Assembly (NCBI RefSeq): GCF_000420165.1 | Contig: NZ_ATUK01000015.1 | Location: forward strand, 113,707-177,706 | Source: Thioalkalivibrio sp. AKL19 | GTDB taxonomy: Bacteria; Pseudomonadota; Gammaproteobacteria; Ectothiorhodospirales; Ectothiorhodospiraceae | Direction: 5' to 3' | DNA length: 64,000 bases | In this document: positions 60,044 through 64,000 of the stretch, in pieces | Layout of the letters: each line of letters opens with the position of its first letter | Position numbering within the stretch: the first letter of the stretch is position 1 | Translations under genes and position numbers: made by a program | The notes under the pieces: generated by a model | Seen by the model: the letters and a program-made list of their open reading frames with translations, nothing else | Databases searched by the model: none | Told to the model about the DNA's origin: nothing

Positions 60044-61255
60044 CTAGATCACCTGGCCCATCTGGAAGATGGGCAGGTACATCGCGATGACCAGACCGCC
60101 GACCAGCACGCCCAGGACCACCATGATCAGCGGCTCGAGCAGGCTGGACAGGCTGTCCACGGCGTTGTCGACCTCGGCCTCGTAGAAGTCCGCAACCTTG
60201 GCGAGCATGGAGTCCAGCGAGCCGGACTCCTCGCCGATCGCGACCATCTGCACCACCATGTTGGGGAACACGCCGGTGTTGCGCATCGACCATTGCAGCT
60301 GGCCGCCCGCCTCGGTCTCGTCGCGCATGCGCAGGGTGGCCTCGCGGTAGACCGCGTTGCCGGTGGCGCCGGAGACCGAGCCCAGGGCATCCACCAGCGG
60401 GACGCCGGCGGAAAACATGGTCGACAGCGTGCGGGCAAACCGCGCGATCGACGCCTTGCGCAGGATCGGTCCGAAGGCCGGTGCCTTGAGGATGATGATG
60501 TCGAGGAAGCGGGCGAAGCGCGGCGACCGCCGCTTGGCCTGGACGAAGACGAAGCCGATCGCCACCAGGACGCCGAGGATGGCCCACCACCAGCTCTGGG
60601 TGAACTCCGAGAGATCCACCACCATGCGGGTAAACACCGGCAGGTCGGCGCCGAAGCCCTGGAACAGGGCCTCGAACTGCGGGACCACGTAGATCAGCAG
60701 GATCGCGGTCACCACGATCGCGACCACGACCACCGCGGCCGGATAGAACAGGGCCTTCTTGATCTTGGCCTTCAGGGCCTCGGTCTTTTCCTTGTAGGTG
60801 GCGATCTTGTCCAGCAGGGTCTCGAGCGTCCCCGCCTGTTCGCCGGCCTCGACCAGGTTGATGACCAGGTCGTCGAAGTGCCGCGGGTGCTTGGACAGGG
60901 CCTTGGCGAAGGTCTCGCCGCCCTCGACGTCGGCCTTCAGCTTCAGCACCAGGTCGCGCATCGCGGGCTTTTCGTTCCCGCGGCCGACGATCTCGAAGGC
61001 CTGCACCAGCGGCACGCCGGACTGAAGCATCGTGGTCATTTGCCGCAGGAAGTAGGCGATGTCCGCCGGCACGATCTTCTTGTTGCCGCCGGAGAAGAGC
61101 GACTTCGGCTTCTTGCGGATCTTGACGACGTTGATGCCGTTCTTGCGCAGCTCGGCGCGCGCGGTGGCCTCGTTGTCGGCCGGGGTCTCGCCCTTGACCC
61201 GGTCGCCGTTCTTGTTCAGTCCTTCCCAGGTGTAGATCGTCCCGGAGTCGGCCAT
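60044..61255 (-). CDS. pilC: Type IV pilus assembly platform protein PilC
   Basis: This 403-residue inner-membrane protein has two repeated GspF-like domains. The first begins with FLRQMTTMLQSGVPLVQAFEI, the second with FARTLSTMFSAGVPLVDALGS. Three membrane helices follow, including VVVVAIVVTAILLIYVVPQF and MVVLGVLVGGLVIAMYLPIF. It anchors the extension and retraction ATPases. It lies 43 bp after the pilB stop. Confidence 0.96.
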   Translation of the reverse strand: MADSGTIYTWEGLNKNGDRVKGETPADNEATARAELRKNGINVVKIRKKPKSLFSGGNKKIVPADIAYFLRQMTTMLQSGVPLVQAFEIVGRGNEKPAMRDLVLKLKADVEGGETFAKALSKHPRHFDDLVINLVEAGEQAGTLETLLDKIATYKEKTEALKAKIKKALFYPAAVVVVAIVVTAILLIYVVPQFEALFQGFGADLPVFTRMVVDLSEFTQSWWWAILGVLVAIGFVFVQAKRRSPRFARFLDIIILKAPAFGPILRKASIARFARTLSTMFSAGVPLVDALGSVSGATGNAVYREATLRMRDETEAGGQLQWSMRNTGVFPNMVVQMVAIGEESGSLDSMLAKVADFYEAEVDNAVDSLSSLLEPLIMVVLGVLVGGLVIAMYLPIFQMGQVI

Positions 61256-61298
61256 CCCCCTGTCCCCCTGTAGCTGGTGACCCGTGCCCCTTGCGGCA

Positions 61299-63017
61299 CT
61301 AGTCCTTGGTCACGCGATTGACTTCCTCGAGGCTGGTCAGCCCCCCCATTACCTTCACCAGGCCGGCGCGTCGCAGGTCCTCGATCCCTTCCTTTTCCGC
61401 CTGTTCCGCGAGCTGCATGGAGTTGTAGCCCTCCAGGATGCCGCGCTGCATCTCCTCGCTGATCGGCATCACCTGGTAGATCCCCAGGCGGCCCTTGTAG
61501 CCGTTGGTGCACTGGTCGCAGCCCACCGCGCGGTAGGCGTTCACCCCGGCCTGGATGTCGGCGTCGGTGAAGCCTTCCTTGCGCAGCACTTCTTCCGGGA
61601 GCTTTTCCGGTTCCTTGCAGTTCGGGCACAGCCGGCGCGCCAGGCGCTGCGCGATGATCAGCAGGATCGACGAGGCGATGTTGTACGGCGGCACGCCCAT
61701 GTTCGCCAGGCGCGTCAGCGTCTGCGGCGCGTCGTTGGTATGCAGGGTCGACAGCACCAGGTGGCCGGTTTGGGCCGCCTTGATGGCGATCTCGGCGGTC
61801 TCCAGGTCACGGATTTCCCCGACCATGATCACGTCCGGGTCCTGGCGCAGGAAGGCGCGCAGGGCGCTGGCGAAGGTCAGGCCGACCTTGGGGTTGATGT
61901 TGACCTGGTTGACCCCCTGCATGTTGATTTCGGACGGGTCTTCGGCGGTCGAAATGTTGCGGTCGGCGGTGTTGAGGATGCCGAGCCCGGTGTAGAGGGA
62001 GACCGTCTTGCCGGACCCGGTCGGGCCGGTGACCAGGATCATGCCGTAGGGGCGGCTGAGCGCCCGCAGGTAGGCCTCTTTCTGGTGCTCCTCGTAACCC
62101 AGCTGGTCGATCCCCATGGAGGCGCTGCTGGGGTCTAGGATACGCATTACGATCTTCTCGCCGTACAGCGTCGGCAGCGACGAGACACGGAAGTCGATCG
62201 CCCGCGTACGCGACAGCTTCAGCTTGATGCGCCCGTCCTGCGGTACACGGCGCTCGGCGATGTCCATGCGCGACATCACCTTGACGCGTGCGGTGATGCG
62301 CGGCGCCAGCGAGTTTGGCGGGTGGGCGACCTCGTGCAGCACGCCGTCGATCCGAAAGCGCACGCGGAAGTCCTTCTCGAAGGGTTCGAGGTGGATGTCC
62401 GATGCCTTGCGATTGATCGCGTCCATCAGCAGCTTGTTGACGAAGCGCACCACCGGCGCATCGTCGGCACCCTCGGCGGTGTCCGAGGCATCCTTGTCCT
62501 CGTCGCTGCCCGACTCGATGGCCAGGCTGTCCAGCCCGTCATCCCCGAGGTCGTCCATCAGCGAGGAGGCGGCGCTCAGCGCACTGTCGATCAGCCGGTC
62601 GAGCTTGTGGGGCTCGACCAGGACGGCCTCCACCGGCATCCCGGTGGCGAACTTGAATTCGTCGGTGGCACCGAGGTTGGTGGGGTCGGAGACGGCGATG
62701 TAGAGCCGGTTGCCCCGGGCCATCAGCGGCAGGGCGTGGTGTTTCTGGATCAGCTTTTCGTTGAGGTGATCCTTGGGCAGCAGCTCGGGCTCGAAGCTGC
62801 CAAGATCGAAGACCGGCAGCCCGAACTCCTCGGCGGCTGCCTCCACCAGGCGTGCTTCGGCGACCTGGCCCTTGGTCGCCAGCAGCGTCATCAGGGGGGT
62901 CTGCTGCGACTGCGCCTCCTCGACCAACTGGGACGCAATGTCCTCCGCGATCAGCCCGGCCTCGACCAGGCGCTTCGCCAGCCCGGGTAGCCGCGGTGCC
63001 GTAGTGGTGTTCGCCAT
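61299..63017 (-). CDS. pilB: Type IV pilus extension ATPase PilB
   Basis: This 572-residue hexameric secretion ATPase drives pilus extension. It has an N-terminal MshEN-like region (LVEAGLIAEDIASQLVEEAQ), the Walker A loop VTGPTGSGKTVSLYT, Asp box and His box residues around EDPSEINMQGVNQVNI, and Walker B QDPDVIMVGEIRDLETAEIA. A zinc-binding CPNC and CDQC pair sits near the C-terminus. ATG 63017 (AGAGG before it) is preferred over the longer frame from 63053. It is the first gene of pilBCD-coaE-zapD. Confidence 0.96.
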   Translation of the reverse strand: MANTTTAPRLPGLAKRLVEAGLIAEDIASQLVEEAQSQQTPLMTLLATKGQVAEARLVEAAAEEFGLPVFDLGSFEPELLPKDHLNEKLIQKHHALPLMARGNRLYIAVSDPTNLGATDEFKFATGMPVEAVLVEPHKLDRLIDSALSAASSLMDDLGDDGLDSLAIESGSDEDKDASDTAEGADDAPVVRFVNKLLMDAINRKASDIHLEPFEKDFRVRFRIDGVLHEVAHPPNSLAPRITARVKVMSRMDIAERRVPQDGRIKLKLSRTRAIDFRVSSLPTLYGEKIVMRILDPSSASMGIDQLGYEEHQKEAYLRALSRPYGMILVTGPTGSGKTVSLYTGLGILNTADRNISTAEDPSEINMQGVNQVNINPKVGLTFASALRAFLRQDPDVIMVGEIRDLETAEIAIKAAQTGHLVLSTLHTNDAPQTLTRLANMGVPPYNIASSILLIIAQRLARRLCPNCKEPEKLPEEVLRKEGFTDADIQAGVNAYRAVGCDQCTNGYKGRLGIYQVMPISEEMQRGILEGYNSMQLAEQAEKEGIEDLRRAGLVKVMGGLTSLEEVNRVTKD

Positions 63018-63188
63018 GGGCCTCTGCGTGTACAAACCAGTGATGGGCCACACTCTACGTGCGTCCGCGGCGGAAGGGAAACGCGCTGACGGACACCGAG
63101 CGCGCCCTGCTTAGGCCCCGATCATAGGAAGCAACCCTGCGAAAGACAAGGCTGTTGCGGTTCCGGCAACCGTGGTGTGGCGGAGTGC

Positions 63189-63218
63189 TTGACGCTGCGC
63201 TTCGCGCTGGTTCAGAAT
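63189..63218 (+). promoter_or_regulatory. Promoter of the tRNA-tuf operon
   Basis: TTGACG (63189-63194), an 18-bp spacer and CAGAAT (63213-63218) are followed by a GC-rich ACGCGG discriminator. This is the pattern of growth-rate and stringently controlled stable-RNA promoters. The start would lie about 10 bases before the tRNA-Tyr gene. Confidence 0.65.
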
Positions 63219-63233
63219 ACGCGGCTTGATCGA

Positions 63234-63318
63234 GGAGGGATACCCAAGCGGTCAACGGGGGCAGACTGTAAATCTGCTGGCTCAGCCTTCGGAGGTTCGA
63301 ATCCTCCTCCCTCCACCA
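63234..63318 (+). tRNA. tRNA-Tyr (GTA anticodon)
   Basis: An 85-base class II tRNA with a long variable arm. GGAGGGA pairs with TCCCTCC to form the acceptor stem; discriminator A and encoded CCA follow. The anticodon loop ACTGTAAAT contains GTA; the T loop is GGTTCGAAT. Confidence 0.97.
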
Positions 63319-63374
63319 TCGGGTTTTCAAACCAGCGGCCTCTAGTGGGCGGTGGTTCGACAAGCCAGGGTTCT

Positions 63375-63448
<74 letters not shown>

Positions 63449-63497
63449 GTACTGGTCTGGTCGATACCAGGTCGGGCGAGGCCCTGGCAGTAGTTTG

Positions 63498-63573
<76 letters not shown>

Positions 63574-63640
63574 TAATTAACGTCAGCGTACAACCTGCGT
63601 CGCTGTTGAGTTTTAGCGTCACGATCCGGGGAAGCGAGAG

Positions 63641-64000
63641 ATGTCCAAGGAAAAGTTCGAGCGTAAGAAGCCGCATGTGAATGTGGGGACGATTGGTCAT
63701 GTGGACCATGGGAAAACGACGCTGACGGCGGCGATGACGGCGGTGCTGGGTAAGAAGTACGGTAGTGAAGCCCGTGCCTTTGACCAGATCGACAACGCGC
63801 CGGAAGAGAAGGCCCGCGGTATTACGATTGCGACCGCGCACGTCGAGTACGAATCCGACACGCGTCACTATGCGCACGTCGACTGCCCCGGGCACGCGGA
63901 CTATGTGAAGAACATGATCACGGGTGCGGCGCAGATGGACGGAGCGATCCTGGTGGTGTCGGCGGCCGATGGCCCGATGCCGCAGACCCGCGAGCACATC
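63641..64000 (+). CDS. tuf: Elongation factor Tu (3' end outside window)
   Basis: This is the first 120 residues of EF-Tu, the GTPase that brings aminoacyl-tRNA to the ribosome. It starts [20 protein letters not shown], then [14 protein letters not shown] (G1), [14 protein letters not shown] (G2) and [20 protein letters not shown] (G3), all unaltered. The ATG at 63641 is preceded by GAAGCGAGAG, a plausible ribosome site. The gene is co-transcribed with the tRNAs above and is cut by the window end. Confidence 0.98.
   Translation, partial: MSKEKFERKKPHVNVGTIGHVDHGKTTLTAAMTAVLGKKYGSEARAFDQIDNAPEEKARGITIATAHVEYESDTRHYAHVDCPGHADYVKNMITGAAQMDGAILVVSAADGPMPQTREHI

Overview
The window is ordinary chromosomal DNA from a GC-rich gammaproteobacterium. 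The gene order rsmI-rnpB-mraZ followed by a complete dcw (division and cell wall) cluster, secA, argJ, pilBCD-coaE-zapD and the tRNA-Tyr/Gly/Thr-tuf block is typical of the class. The petABC operon and the overall style suggest a respiring Chromatiales or Ectothiorhodospiraceae relative such as Thioalkalivibrio; that placement is inference, because no 16S gene is present.

Region 1 (1-12.5 kb) is mixed. On the minus strand are an Lhr-type helicase running off the left edge, a small Cys-containing protein, a type I phosphodiesterase-like protein, a BolA-family protein and a ParE/antitoxin pair. On the plus strand are a HAD dehalogenase-like enzyme, an unrecognised protein, an RQC-like winged-helix protein, and an overlapping pair made of a GNAT-papain-like peptidase fusion and a RimK-type ATP-grasp ligase. 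A two-ACT-domain GcvR-like regulator and TatD follow on the minus strand. The 5-10.7 kb stretch is the least conserved part of the window and the best place to look for something new.

Region 2 (12.5-20.9 kb) holds pepN, flanked on both sides by clusters of short imperfect-palindrome repeats. A copper-handling operon follows: a His-rich exported protein, a TolC-like lipoprotein with a tandem-repeat His tail, a Tat-exported multicopper oxidase, CopC and CopD.

Region 3 (20.9-31.6 kb) has a DegS-like protease divergent from a Nif3-family gene, then petABC (cytochrome bc1), sspAB, and a minus-strand block of lpoA, yraN and an FAD-linked oxidase. It ends with rsmI on the plus strand.

Region 4 (31.6-51.2 kb) begins with rnpB, encoding the RNase P RNA. 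The dcw cluster follows: mraZ, rsmH, ftsL, ftsI, murE, murF, mraY, murD, ftsW, murG, murC, murB, ddl, ftsQ, ftsA, ftsZ, lpxC. Most of these genes overlap or abut. The mraZ promoter carries three TGGG boxes at 10-bp spacing, the expected MraZ autoregulatory operator.

Region 5 (51.2-64 kb) has dciA (minus), an M23 peptidase, secA, argJ and a Nudix-ThiE-like fusion (plus). A minus-strand block pilB-pilC-pilD-coaE-zapD follows. The window ends with tRNA-Tyr, tRNA-Gly, tRNA-Thr and the 5' part of tuf.
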